Shown here piece by piece: positions 48,302-57,227 of a stretch of 64,000 nt of DNA. Location: NCBI RefSeq assembly GCF_003194605.1, contig NZ_QHKY01000002.1, positions 496,001 through 560,000 of the forward strand. Reading direction: 5' to 3'. The DNA comes from Nocardioides gilvus (GTDB lineage Bacteria > Actinomycetota > Actinomycetes > Propionibacteriales > Nocardioidaceae). How positions within the stretch are numbered: the first letter of the stretch is position 1; every line of letters begins with the position of its first letter. Below the pieces are notes generated by a model that was not told the origin of the DNA, searched no databases, and worked only from the letters and a program-made list of their open reading frames with translations. Both the position numbers and the translations under genes were made by a program.

Positions 48302-49451
48302 GGGTCACCTCTCCCTCGGCCACGGTGAAACGGGTGCCTGCCAACGCCTCGGGCACGTCCTCACCCACCGCGGCGGTGATCAGCACCTGTTCGGCGCCGG
48401 CCACCAGAGCGGCCAACTGCTGGCGCCGCTCGGTGTCGAGCTCGGCGAAGACATCGTCCAGGATCAGGATCGGGTCATCCCCCTCCGAACGCAACAGGTC
48501 GTAGGAGGCGATCTTCAGAGCCAGCGCGAAGGACCACGATTCGCCGTGCGAGGCGTACCCCTTCACCGGCAGGCGCAACTCGCCGTTGCCCAGGGTCAGG
48601 GTGAGGTCGTCGCGGTGGGGCCCGACCAGGGTGACGCCACGGTCGAGCTCGTCGCGGCGCCGGGCCTCCAGCTCGAGCAGCAGCACCTGCCTCAACTGCT
48701 CGCGACTCGGCCGCTCCCCGGGGCCACCGGGCAACTCGATCGAGCCGCGGTAGTCGATCTCCGCGTCGTCGCGCGACGCGCCTCTCGCCACGGCGGCGTA
48801 CGCCTTCCCGACGTACGGAGCCAGTGCGTCGACCAGGTCCAGTCGCTGCTCGAGGATCTCGGCGCCCAGGTCGACCAGGTGCGTGTCCCAGACCGACAAC
48901 GTCGCGACCGCTCCCTCGCGGCTCGTGCTGCTGCCGCGCCGGCCACCCGCACTCTTGAGCAGGGAGTTGCGCTGCTTGAGGACGCGCTCGTAGTCGGCTC
49001 GTACGCCGGCCAGGCGCGGCGTACGCAGCACCAACAGGTCGTCGAGGAAGCGGCGCCGGTCGCTGGGGTCGCCCTTGACCAGCGTGAGGTCCTCGGGGGA
49101 GAACAGGACCGTACGCACCAGGCCCAGGAGCTCACGCGGTCGCGGCAGGGCGGAGCGGTTGATCCGAGCCCGATTGGCCCGGCCCTGGTTGAGCTCGACC
49201 TCGAGGGTGGCGGGGCGCTGGTCCTTGACGACGACGGCACGCACGATCGCCTGCTCGGCACCGGCTCGGATCAACGGCGCGTCGGTCGCGACCCGGTGCG
49301 AACCAAGTCGCGAGAGGTAGTCGATCGCCTCGACGAGGTTGGTCTTGCCCTGACCGTTGCGGCCGATGAAGGCCGTGACCCCGGGCTCGAGTTTGACGTC
49401 GACGTCGGCGTAGGAGCGGAAGTTGTGGAGCAGGAGATGCTGGACGTGCAC
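48291..49451 (-). CDS. recF: DNA replication/repair protein RecF
   Basis: 386 residues from GTG 49451. Motifs: Walker [10 protein letters not shown] near residue 30-38, the FxxEDLxLVKGxPxxRRxFLD stretch ([19 protein letters not shown]), the signature [17 protein letters not shown] and Walker [12 protein letters not shown]. It binds gapped DNA and loads RecA at stalled forks. It ends over the DUF721 start and begins 9 bases after gnd. Confidence 0.97.
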   Translation of the reverse strand: MHVQHLLLHNFRSYADVDVKLEPGVTAFIGRNGQGKTNLVEAIDYLSRLGSHRVATDAPLIRAGAEQAIVRAVVVKDQRPATLEVELNQGRANRARINRSALPRPRELLGLVRTVLFSPEDLTLVKGDPSDRRRFLDDLLVLRTPRLAGVRADYERVLKQRNSLLKSAGGRRGSSTSREGAVATLSVWDTHLVDLGAEILEQRLDLVDALAPYVGKAYAAVARGASRDDAEIDYRGSIELPGGPGERPSREQLRQVLLLELEARRRDELDRGVTLVGPHRDDLTLTLGNGELRLPVKGYASHGESWSFALALKIASYDLLRSEGDDPILILDDVFAELDTERRQQLAALVAGAEQVLITAAVGEDVPEALAGTRFTVAEGEVTRVD

Positions 49452-49460
49452 TCGTGCTGC

Positions 49461-50456
49461 CTAGCTCTCCCCGGTCTCGGTGCCGGTGCCTGCGCCAGCC
49501 TCACGGGCCGCGGGAGCCTGCGCAGGGGCCTGCTCGGAACCCTGCTTGCCCTCGACGTCGCCGCCGGCAGGGGCCTCGGTCTGCACGGCGTGACCCCCGA
49601 ACTGGTTGCGCATCGCAGCGATCGCCTTCATCGCGGGGGAGTCGTCCTGACGAGAGACGAAGCGGGCGAAGAGTGCGGCCGTGATGGCGGGGACCGCCAC
49701 GGCGTTGTCGATCGCTGCCTCCACGGTCCAGCGACCTTCACCCGAGTCCTCGGCGTAGCCGCGGATCGAGGCCAGGCCCGGGTCGTCGTCGAGGGCGTTG
49801 ACCATCAGGTCGAGCAGCCAGGATCGGATCACGGTGCCCTCACGCCAGGAGCGGAAGACCTCGGTCACGTTGTCGACCATGTCGACCTTCTCGAGCAGCT
49901 CCCAGCCCTCGGCGTACGACTGCATGATCGCGTACTCGATGCCGTTGTGGACCATCTTGGAGAAGTGACCGGCGCCCACCTTGCCGGCGTGCACGGCTCC
50001 GAACTCACCCTCGGGCCGCAGCGCGTCGAAGATCGGCTGCACCTTCTCCACGTCGTCGGCCTCGCCGCCGTACATGAGTGCGTAGCCGTTCTCCAGGCCC
50101 CAGACGCCGCCGGAGACTCCGCAGTCGACGTAGCCGATGTTCTTCTCGGCCAGCAGCGCGGCGTGGACCTGGTCGTCGGTCCAGCGCGAGTTGCCTCCGT
50201 CCACGACGACGTCGCCGGGGGAGAGCAACTCGGCCAGCTGGTTGATCGTGTCGTGGGTGGGACCGCCTGCGGGCACCATCACCCAGACGACCTTGGGGGA
50301 GTCGTCGCCACCCAACGCAGCGACCATCGACTCGATGGAGTCGACGTCACTGACGTCCGGATTGCGGTCGAATCCCACCACGGTGTGTCCAGCGCGACGG
50401 ATCCGTTCGCGCATGTTCCCACCCATCTTGCCGAGGCCGACGAGTCCGAGATCCAT
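49461..50456 (-). CDS. gnd: 6-phosphogluconate dehydrogenase, decarboxylating (short form)
   Basis: 331 residues. The NAD(P) motif GLVGLGKMGGNM begins at residue 4, the substrate motif VDGGNSRWTDD and SGGVWGLENGYALMYGG follow, and the catalytic Lys/Asn region is GHFSKMVHNGIEYAIMQSY. The length matches the short class. It converts 6-phosphogluconate to ribulose-5-phosphate and CO2 with NAD(P)+. The last about 40 residues are a Gly/Ala/Glu-rich tail. GGAGGATG precedes ATG 50456. A gnd between dnaN and recF is a known actinobacterial arrangement; it shares no function with its neighbours. Confidence 0.96.
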   Translation of the reverse strand: MDLGLVGLGKMGGNMRERIRRAGHTVVGFDRNPDVSDVDSIESMVAALGGDDSPKVVWVMVPAGGPTHDTINQLAELLSPGDVVVDGGNSRWTDDQVHAALLAEKNIGYVDCGVSGGVWGLENGYALMYGGEADDVEKVQPIFDALRPEGEFGAVHAGKVGAGHFSKMVHNGIEYAIMQSYAEGWELLEKVDMVDNVTEVFRSWREGTVIRSWLLDLMVNALDDDPGLASIRGYAEDSGEGRWTVEAAIDNAVAVPAITAALFARFVSRQDDSPAMKAIAAMRNQFGGHAVQTEAPAGGDVEGKQGSEQAPAQAPAAREAGAGTGTETGES

Positions 50457-50493
50457 CAGTTCATCCTCCGTGGGGTGGTGGTTGAGTCGACGT

Positions 50494-51618
50494 TCAGGAG
50501 AGCAGGCGCCTGGGCATCAGCAGGTAGCGGAAGGCGTTGGAGTCGCTGGCGTCGGTCGAGGAGATCACGACCGGCTTGTTGGCCTGGGTGAAGGAGAGGT
50601 CGATCTTCTCCCCCGCCAGGGCGCTGAGGCCGTCGAGCAGGTACGCCGGGTTGAAGCCCGTCACGATCTCGTCGCCGGTGATCTCGGCCGAGACAGCTTC
50701 GGTGGCCTGGGCCTCGTCGCCGGACTGGGAGTCCAGGATGATCTCGCCGTCGCCGAACTTCATCTGGACCGCCGTGTTGCGCTCGGCGACGAGGGCCACG
50801 CGCTTGACGGTGTCGATCAGCTCGGACTTGTTCACCGTCGCCACCGTGAGGTGCTCGGAGGGGAACAGGCTGCGCACCTTGGGGAAGTCACCGTCGAGGA
50901 GGCGTGTGGTGGTGCGTCGCAGACCGTCGGGGCTGGAGCCCTCGAAACCGATGATCCCGTCGCCGCCGGCAGGAGAGATCGAGATGGTGACGTCGCCGTT
51001 CAGGTTCTTCGCGGTGTCGCTGAGGACCTTGGCGGGCACGAGCGCGGCCAGCGAACTGTCGGTGTTGGCGGGACGCCAGGTCAGCTCGCGGTGGGAGAGC
51101 CGGAAGCGGTCGGTCGCGAGCAACGACATGCGTTCGCCCTCGATCTCGATGCGTACGCCGGTCAGGACCGGGAGCATGTCGTCGCGGCCGGCAGCGGTGA
51201 CGGCCTGGGCGACGGCGTTCGCGAACTCGTCGCCACTGACGACGCCACTGGCGGGCGGCACCGACGGCAGCGTCGGGTAGTCCTCGACGGGCATCGTCTG
51301 GAGGCTGAAACGACCAGAACCGCACTTGAGCTCCAGCTTGGGGCCGGTCAGTTCGAAGTCGATGGGCTTCTGCGGAAGGCTGCGGCAGATGTCGGCCAGG
51401 AGTCGGCCACTGACCAGGACCCGACCGTCGCTGTCGACGTCGGCGCGCAACTCGGCGCGGGCGGAGGTCTCGTAGTCGAAGGCGGAGAGGACCAGGCCCT
51501 CGGCGCTCGCCTCGATCAGGAGGCCAGCGAGGACGGGAGCACTGGGACGCACGGGCAGGCTGCGAGCAGCCCACGCAACGGCGTCAGCGAAGACGTCGCG
51601 TTCGACGCGGAACTTCAA
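50494..51618 (-). CDS. dnaN: DNA polymerase III beta clamp
   Basis: 374 residues. The TTG start at 51618 has GGAGGAACGAAG directly upstream, and the protein then begins LKFRVERDVFADAVAWAARSLPVRPSAPVLAGL, as in actinobacterial clamps. Three DnaN domains follow, ending YLLMPRRLLS, close to the canonical MPMRL terminus. The dimeric ring slides on DNA and holds polymerase. It reads away from oriC, which lies between it and dnaA. Confidence 0.97.
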   Translation of the reverse strand: MKFRVERDVFADAVAWAARSLPVRPSAPVLAGLLIEASAEGLVLSAFDYETSARAELRADVDSDGRVLVSGRLLADICRSLPQKPIDFELTGPKLELKCGSGRFSLQTMPVEDYPTLPSVPPASGVVSGDEFANAVAQAVTAAGRDDMLPVLTGVRIEIEGERMSLLATDRFRLSHRELTWRPANTDSSLAALVPAKVLSDTAKNLNGDVTISISPAGGDGIIGFEGSSPDGLRRTTTRLLDGDFPKVRSLFPSEHLTVATVNKSELIDTVKRVALVAERNTAVQMKFGDGEIILDSQSGDEAQATEAVSAEITGDEIVTGFNPAYLLDGLSALAGEKIDLSFTQANKPVVISSTDASDSNAFRYLLMPRRLLS

Positions 51619-52014
51619 CTTCGTTCCTCCGGATCTTGTTGTTCGCAGGCAGTGGTGGTGAATCCTGCCATGCGGCGGGTCAGGTTGTCGCTCCGACGTG
51701 AATGACAACCATGTACTTACCAACGCGCTGGAGAGGTTCTCCCCAGATCGTGGGCCGAGTGGTTTTCAACTGGGATTCGTCATGGATGGATGAGTGGTTG
51801 TCATAGGGCCTGTTGAAACTGTGGATAACCCGCATCCTTGCAGGTCAACTGGCTAGGAGCCGGTGCATGACGTGTGCACGCCACCTGTGCACGACCAAGG
51901 GCCCCTGTGCAGCGACCGAAGTTGTCCGAGTCCGCACTGATCCAACTGCACAAGGCTGTGCACGACGCGCCGAGGTTGAGCACAACCATTTCACAGGCTG
52001 CGAGGGGTTGGGAT
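51619..52014. other. oriC core region between dnaA and dnaN
   Basis: 396 bases without a gene. An exact DnaA box (TTATCCACA on the minus strand, 51820-51828) lies near the middle. Four further partial boxes in the same orientation follow: TGTGCACGC (51873-51881), TGTGCACGA (51886-51894), TGTGCAGCG (51906-51914) and TGTGCACGA (51957-51965). TTGTCCGAG (51922-51930) is a divergent one in the other orientation. The half next to dnaN is relatively AT-rich. Position and box content fit the actinobacterial origin; box quality is modest, as in Mycobacterium. Confidence 0.75.
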
Positions 52015-53505
52015 TCACCCCTGGCGTGCCTGCATCTTGATACGGCTGGTGACTTCGCTGACCTGGTTGAAGACCGCGCGGCGTTCGGCGAGGAGCTGGG
52101 TGATCTTGCGGTCGGCGTACATGACGGTCGTGTGGTCGCGCCCGAACTCCTTGCCGATCTGCGGCAGGGACATGGACGTGAGACCGCGGCAGAGGTACAT
52201 CGCGATCTGGCGGGCCATCACCAGGTGGCGACCGCGACTGGGCCCGCAGAGGTCCTCGATGCTGACGCCGAAGTACGCCGCCGTCTGGGCGATGATCAAC
52301 GGTGAGGTGATCTCCGGCTCGCCACCTTCGGGGATCAGGTCCTTGAGCACGATCTCGGCCAGGGTCATGTCGACCTCCTGGCGGTTGAGGTTCGCAAACG
52401 CCGTCACCCGGATCAGCGCACCCTCGAGCTCACGGATGTTGGTCTGGATCTTCGATGCGATGAACTCCAGCACGTCCGGCGGCGCGGTGAGCCGGTCCAT
52501 CGCGGCCTTCTTGCGCAGGATCGCGATGCGGGTCTCGAGGTCGGGGGCCTGGACGTCGGTGATCAGGCCCCACTCGAACCGGTTGCGCAGCCTGTCCTCG
52601 AGCGCCTCGAGGAGCTTGGGGGGACGGTCGGAGGTCAGCACGATCTGCTTGTTGGCGTTGTGCAGCGTGTTGAAGGTGTGGAAGAACTCCTCCTGCGTCT
52701 GCGTCTTGCCCTCCAGGAACTGGATGTCGTCGATCAGCAGCACGTCGACGTCGCGGTACCGCCGCTTGAACCGGTCCTGGCGGTCGTCACGGATCGCGTT
52801 GATGAACTCGTTCGTGAACTCCTCCGAGGAGACGTACCGCACCTTGGCGCCGGAGTAGAGGGAACGCACGTAGTGGCCGATCGCGTGCAGCAGGTGGGTC
52901 TTGCCCAGTCCTGACTCGCCGTAGATCAGCAGTGGGTTGTACGCCTTGCCCGGCGCCTCGGCCACGGCCACTGCGGCGGCGTGGGGGAACCGGTTCGAGG
53001 AGCCGATGACGAAGGTGTCGAACGTGTACTTGGGGTTGAGCCTGGTCTCGAGCGAGGACGGCGGATGCATCTGGTTCGCCTGGTTCGCCGACGAGGCAGA
53101 GGTCGAGAAGGGACCGCGGTCGTCATAGGCGTCGTACGCCGGGGGCGGCGTCATCTCGATGACGTTGTCGCGGTTCCAGTCCTGCTCCGGGCTGGCGAAG
53201 CTGGTGGACTCCTCGATGGTGGGCATCGGGGTCGGATCCTGCTCCAGGGCCGGGTTGACCGTCACCGCGATCCTGATCTCGCGCCCGAAGCGGTCGGTCA
53301 GCGTCTCTTCCAGCTGGGCCCGGAGTCGACCTTCGAGTTGGCCGCGGGTGAAGTCGTTGGGGACCGCGATGATCGCGGTGTTCTCGTGGAGGGTGACGGG
53401 TTCACTGGCCCGCAACCAAGCTCTCTGATTGGGCTGCAGGTGGTCCACCACACTGCGCCACACCGTATTGAGATCCACTTGGTCGTGCTCCACTTCTTCC
53501 CCCAT
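52015..53505 (-). CDS. dnaA: Chromosomal replication initiator DnaA
   Basis: 496 residues. Domain I is at the N-terminus, domain II is a disordered linker (about residues 85-155). Domain III has Walker A GESGLGKT at 196-203, Walker [11 protein letters not shown] and the Box VII/sensor elements, and domain IV carries the DnaA signature [15 protein letters not shown], which binds DnaA boxes. ATG 53505 is used; GTG 53493, preceded by GGGGGAAGAA, is a good alternative. DnaA-box-like sequences upstream suggest autoregulation. Confidence 0.97.
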   Translation of the reverse strand: MGEEVEHDQVDLNTVWRSVVDHLQPNQRAWLRASEPVTLHENTAIIAVPNDFTRGQLEGRLRAQLEETLTDRFGREIRIAVTVNPALEQDPTPMPTIEESTSFASPEQDWNRDNVIEMTPPPAYDAYDDRGPFSTSASSANQANQMHPPSSLETRLNPKYTFDTFVIGSSNRFPHAAAVAVAEAPGKAYNPLLIYGESGLGKTHLLHAIGHYVRSLYSGAKVRYVSSEEFTNEFINAIRDDRQDRFKRRYRDVDVLLIDDIQFLEGKTQTQEEFFHTFNTLHNANKQIVLTSDRPPKLLEALEDRLRNRFEWGLITDVQAPDLETRIAILRKKAAMDRLTAPPDVLEFIASKIQTNIRELEGALIRVTAFANLNRQEVDMTLAEIVLKDLIPEGGEPEITSPLIIAQTAAYFGVSIEDLCGPSRGRHLVMARQIAMYLCRGLTSMSLPQIGKEFGRDHTTVMYADRKITQLLAERRAVFNQVSEVTSRIKMQARQG

Positions 53506-54020
53506 GTTTCTGTAGGTGCCGAAGTGTTGTGACCCCGGTTGAACGCATTGCATCCACAACCTTATTCACAGGTTGTGCATGTTGAACCAATCACGGGGCC
53601 GAGCTCCTCCGTGGGGACCGGAAAAGGCCATCGCTGGATGCTGAAGTCGCAGGTCAGAGCCGATTTTAGTCATATTGTGAGGCGCGTCACATAGGTGTGC
53701 ACAACGGGGTTTTCAACCCCGGCCAGTCACGGCCCCGGACCACGAAAGTAACAACCTTGAGCGGGTCGCGGCAAGCAGTTGTCCACAGGGCAGCCTGCTG
53801 CGTGTCGCGTCCCACTGGACCGCGGGTTTGACCCTGCAAAGGGGCTCCGCGTACCGTTGCAAGGTCACCCGAGGTCCGCTCGTGGTCGACCGACGCCGCA
53901 CGTTCACGGAAATTCACCCAGCGAGTGGGTGTGCCGTGGAAGGGCGGTGCCAGCCGAAAGCTGTGGCGCATCCCTTCGCCGGAGTGGACACCCGCACAAA
54001 TAAGACACTGGAGAACTTTC
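53506..54020. promoter_or_regulatory. dnaA-rpmH divergent region with DnaA boxes
   Basis: 515 bases without a gene; holds the divergent promoters of dnaA and rpmH. DnaA-box-like sequences: GCATCCACA (53550-53558), TTATTCACA (53562-53570, one mismatch), TTGTGCACA on the minus strand (53696-53704, one mismatch) and an exact TTGTCCACA (53779-53787). The stretch 53650-53700 is AT-rich (CGATTTTAGTCATATTGTG). In actinobacteria this region often contributes to oriC or to dnaA autoregulation. Confidence 0.65.
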
Positions 54021-54158
54021 GTGAGCAAGCGTACGTACCAGCCGAACAACCGTCGCCGTCACAAGGTGCACGGTTTCCGCCTGCGCATGCGCACCCGCGC
54101 CGGCCGCGCCATCCTCTCGGCGCGCCGCCGCAAGGGTCGCAGCGAAATCTCGGTCTGA
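54021..54158 (+). CDS. rpmH: Ribosomal protein bL34
   Basis: 45 residues, GTG 54021 with CTGGAG upstream. The sequence is a canonical L34: [18 protein letters not shown] and [18 protein letters not shown]. It is part of the 50S subunit. The gene opens the conserved rpmH-rnpA-yidD-yidC-jag run, reading away from dnaA. Confidence 0.98.
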   Translation: MSKRTYQPNNRRRHKVHGFRLRMRTRAGRAILSARRRKGRSEISV

Positions 54159-54193
54159 CAGCCGGCCACGGCCCAGCACCCGAGCAGGACAGC

Positions 54194-54538
54194 GTGCTTC
54201 CCCGGTCAGCTCGACTGACCGAAAGTGAGCGGTTCCGGCTCGCCGTACGACGCGGCACCCGAGCAGGGTCCCGTGCGTTGGTGCTCCACTGGCTGCCCAG
54301 CGACGACGTCGACGCTTCCCAGGTCGGCTTCGTGGTGAGCAAGGCAGTGGGAAATGCCGTGGTGCGCAACCGTGTGAAGCGACAACTTCGACACCTGACC
54401 CGGGAGCACCTCACGGAGCTCCCGGGTCGTGGTGTCCTCGTGGTTCGTGCCAACCCCTCTGCCGCCCGGGTTTCCCGCGTGGACCTGGAGAGGGACTTGG
54501 TCCTCGGACTCGGTCGCCTGCGATCGAGGGGCGAGTAA
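54194..54538 (+). CDS. rnpA: Ribonuclease P protein component
   Basis: 114 residues, GTG 54194 preceded by AGGACAGC. The RNP motif RNRVKRQLRHLTR is intact, with the N-terminal LPRSARLTESERFRLAVRRG and VGFVVSKAVGNAVVRN in their usual places. It binds the RNase P RNA to process tRNA 5' ends. No RNase P RNA gene is in the window. Confidence 0.97.
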   Translation: MLPRSARLTESERFRLAVRRGTRAGSRALVLHWLPSDDVDASQVGFVVSKAVGNAVVRNRVKRQLRHLTREHLTELPGRGVLVVRANPSAARVSRVDLERDLVLGLGRLRSRGE

Positions 54539-54541
54539 GTT

Positions 54542-54790
54542 GTGAAGTGGTTGTTGATCGGTCTCCTGAAGGTCTACCGGACCTTCATCAGTCCCCTCTA
54601 CGGCCAGGTCTGCCGCTATCACCCGACGTGTTCGGCGTACGCGCTGGACGCCGTGACCGAGTACGGAAGCCTCAAGGGCTCCTGGCTCGCCGTACGACGA
54701 CTGGCTCGCTGCCACCCTTGGGCGGCGGGCGGGTACGACCCCGTTCCACCCCGCAACACTGCGGACTCCACCCCTACTCGAGGAGCCTGA
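54542..54790 (+). CDS. yidD: Membrane-insertion efficiency factor YidD
   Basis: 82 residues, GTG 54542 three bases after rnpA. The YidD core YRTFISPLYGQVCRYHPTCSAYALDAV with its cysteines and RLARCHPWAAGGYDPVP is complete. It associates with the membrane and helps YidC. Ends directly at the yidC start. Confidence 0.97.
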   Translation: MKWLLIGLLKVYRTFISPLYGQVCRYHPTCSAYALDAVTEYGSLKGSWLAVRRLARCHPWAAGGYDPVPPRNTADSTPTRGA

Positions 54791-55756
54791 GTGATCGACT
54801 TCTTCGTCGGCATCGGCAGCGCCATCATGACGCCGCTCTACTACGTCATCTCCGTGGTGCTGGTTGGCTTCCACTCCCTGCTCGGCAAGGTGCTCGATCC
54901 GGCGGGTGGGGCCGCTTGGCTGCTCTCCATCGTGGGTCTGACCCTGCTCATCCGGGTGGCTCTGATCCCGCTCTTCGTGAAGCAGATCAAGTCGAGTCGC
55001 AACATGCAGTTGATCCAGCCCAAGGTCAAGGAGCTGCAGAAGAAGTACGGCCACGACCGTGAGCGGCTCGCCCAGGAGACCATGGCGCTGTACAAGGAGA
55101 CCGGGACCAACCCGTTCGCCTCGTGCCTGCCGATCCTGCTGCAGATGCCGATCTTCCTGGCGCTCTTCCGTCTCCTCGACCAGGCAGCGGACCGCAAGGC
55201 CCACGGTGTCCTGACCCAGGAGTTGGCCACCCAGTTCGGTCAGGCAGAGCTCTTCGGCAAGATCCCGATCTCCTCGACGCTCATCAAGAGCGACGGCAAC
55301 ATGGGCGTCATCGTCATGGCTCTCATCCTGGTCCTGGCCATGACGGCCACGACCTTCCTGACCCAGCGTCAGTTGATGGCGAAGAACATGCCGGCCGACG
55401 CTCTCTCGGGCCCGTACGCGCAGCAGCAGAAGATGCTTCTCTACGTGCTCCCCGTGGTCTTCGCGGTCGGCGGTGTGGCCTTCCCGATCGGTGTCCTCAT
55501 CTACTGGACCACCTCCAACGTGTGGACCATGGGCCAGCAGTTCTACGTGATCCGCAACAACCCCGCCCCGGGCACGCCGGCCGCACACGCCAAGCAGGAG
55601 CGCGAGGAGGCCAAGGCAGCCCGCAAGCGGGCACGCAAGGGTCTCCCCGAGGTTGCTCCCACGGAAGAAGAGCAGGCAGTCGCGGAGGAGCAGCACCGCA
55701 CCGCACCGCGCCAGCAACCCAAGCGTCAGACGCGCTCCCAGCGCAAGAAGCGCTGA
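54791..55756 (+). CDS. yidC: Membrane protein insertase YidC
   Basis: 321 residues, GTG 54791 with GAGGAG upstream. The first hydrophobic segment is followed by the YidC core, with five or six helices: GLTLLIRVALIPLFVKQI (the conserved hydrophilic-groove arginine), the cytoplasmic coiled loop LIQPKVKELQKKYGHDRERL, LPILLQMPIFLALFRLL, and a basic C-terminal tail. It inserts proteins with or without SecYEG. The last 60 residues are Arg/Lys/Glu-rich, typical of Gram-positive forms. Confidence 0.97.
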   Translation: MIDFFVGIGSAIMTPLYYVISVVLVGFHSLLGKVLDPAGGAAWLLSIVGLTLLIRVALIPLFVKQIKSSRNMQLIQPKVKELQKKYGHDRERLAQETMALYKETGTNPFASCLPILLQMPIFLALFRLLDQAADRKAHGVLTQELATQFGQAELFGKIPISSTLIKSDGNMGVIVMALILVLAMTATTFLTQRQLMAKNMPADALSGPYAQQQKMLLYVLPVVFAVGGVAFPIGVLIYWTTSNVWTMGQQFYVIRNNPAPGTPAAHAKQEREEAKAARKRARKGLPEVAPTEEEQAVAEEQHRTAPRQQPKRQTRSQRKKR

Positions 55757-55812
55757 TCCCAGTTGTCAGTGACGCCTCGGCGTCACACCTTCCCAACTCA
55801 GCAGGAGCAGTT

Positions 55813-56340
55813 GTGAGCGAGAACGAGAACGAGAACGACGTCGAGGCGACCAGCGACATCGACGCCCCCGCACGCCCGAGCAAGGTGGAGCGTCTCGAGG
55901 CAGAGGGCGACATCGCCGCTGACTATCTTGAGGAACTCCTCGACATCGCTGATCTGGATGGCGACCTGGACATGGATGTCGAGGGTGACCGGGCCTCGGT
56001 CTCGATCGTCGGCGCCGATCTCTCCATGTTGGTCGGGTCCGACGGTGAGGTCCTGGAGGCACTCCAGGAGCTGACGCGGTTGGCCGTCTACCGCGAGACC
56101 GGTGAACGTTCCAGGTTGATGCTCGACATCTCCGGACACCGGGCAGCCAAGCGGGAGCAGTTGGTGGAGTTGGCCGGTCGTCTGATCGCCCAGGTCCGCG
56201 AGACCGGCGAGCGCGTCGATCTCGAGCCGATGAGCTCGTTCGAGCGCAAGGTCGTGCACGATGAGGTCACGGCGGCGGGACTCGTCTCAGAGTCCGAGGG
56301 CGCCGAGCCTCGTCGTTACGTGGTGATCCTCCCCGCCTGA
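55813..56340 (+). CDS. jag: Jag / SpoIIIJ-associated RNA-binding protein (KH-R3H)
   Basis: 175 residues; GTG 55813 with CAGGAG upstream. After an acidic N-terminus, a KH domain (about residues 50-95, ending VGSDGEVLEALQELTRLAVY) leads into an R3H domain (about 105-175, HRAAKREQLVELAGRLIAQ and LEPMSSFERKVVHDEV). The Jag_N domain of firmicutes is absent. It binds RNA and is genetically linked to YidC and wall synthesis; it is a neighbour of yidC almost everywhere. Confidence 0.93.
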   Translation: MSENENENDVEATSDIDAPARPSKVERLEAEGDIAADYLEELLDIADLDGDLDMDVEGDRASVSIVGADLSMLVGSDGEVLEALQELTRLAVYRETGERSRLMLDISGHRAAKREQLVELAGRLIAQVRETGERVDLEPMSSFERKVVHDEVTAAGLVSESEGAEPRRYVVILPA

Positions 56341-56353
56341 TCACCAGTGGCGG

Positions 56354-56369
56354 AGTTTCACGTGAAACA
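56354..56369. promoter_or_regulatory. parS site 1
   Basis: AGTTTCACGTGAAACA: 15 of 16 bases match the parS consensus TGTTTCACGTGAAACA (only the first differs). Located 9-24 bases before the rsmG start, in the place where a ribosome site would be. Confidence 0.9.
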
Positions 56370-56377
56370 CTGCATCC

Positions 56378-57166
56378 ATGAACGCTGACACACCCCCCTT
56401 GCCCTCCACTCCGGAGTCGGTGCGGGGGGTGTGCTCGTCTGAGCGTCTTCCCCTCATGGAGCAGTACGCCCAACTCCTGGCGACTGAGGCGGTGGTGCGT
56501 GGGCTGATCGGCCCGCGAGAGGTTCCTCGACTCTGGGACCGGCACATCGCCAACTCCGCGATCCTCACGACCGTCCTGCCCGCCGACAGTACGATCTGTG
56601 ACATCGGGTCGGGTGCCGGTCTACCGGGTCTGGTCGTTGCCATCGCCCGCCCGGACCTCAGGGTGACTCTGGTCGAGCCGTTGCTGCGTCGGACCACCTT
56701 CCTGGACGAGGTGGTCGACACGTTGGGGCTCACCAACGTTGAAGTGGTGCGGGGGCGCGCGGATGCGTTGCACGGCACGCGCGCCTTCGACGTGGTGACG
56801 TCGCGTGCCGTCGCCCCGTTGCAGCGACTGCTCGGGTGGTCCATGCCGCTGGTTTCGGCGCATGGCGCCTTGATCGCCCTCAAGGGCTCCTCCATCGCAG
56901 AGGAGATCGAGACAGCCCGTCCGGTGCTGAAGACCTTCGGATGTGCCGAGCCAGAGGTTCTGGAGTTGGGTGCTGACGTGCTGGAGTCCATCACCCACGC
57001 CGTGAGGGTTTCGTGGGCTGATCCTTCCGCGCTACCGTTGCAACTGATCACGGGGGCCGCGGGCAAGAAGTCGTCGCGCGCCAGGAGCAAGAAGTCTTCG
57101 CAGCGTCGCGCACGTGTGTCCACCACGCGTGGTGCTGGGGACAACCGCAAGAGTTCTCGGGGTTGA
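56378..57166 (+). CDS. rsmG: 16S rRNA (guanine-527-N7) methyltransferase
   Basis: 262 residues, ATG 56378; a parS site sits directly upstream and no clear ribosome site is seen. RsmG features: RLWDRHIANSAIL, the SAM-binding ICDIGSGAGLPGLVVAIARPD, VEPLLRRTTFL and VTSRAVAPL. It methylates G527 of 16S rRNA. The C-terminal 40 residues are Lys/Arg/Ser-rich, longer than in most homologues. The gene lies just before parA, its normal position. Confidence 0.96.
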   Translation: MNADTPPLPSTPESVRGVCSSERLPLMEQYAQLLATEAVVRGLIGPREVPRLWDRHIANSAILTTVLPADSTICDIGSGAGLPGLVVAIARPDLRVTLVEPLLRRTTFLDEVVDTLGLTNVEVVRGRADALHGTRAFDVVTSRAVAPLQRLLGWSMPLVSAHGALIALKGSSIAEEIETARPVLKTFGCAEPEVLELGADVLESITHAVRVSWADPSALPLQLITGAAGKKSSRARSKKSSQRRARVSTTRGAGDNRKSSRG

Positions 57167-57227
57167 CGTGGGACCATGGTTCGTCCCTCGTGGGAGGGAG
57201 CCAGGGAGGGCCGGAAGGGGTCAACGG

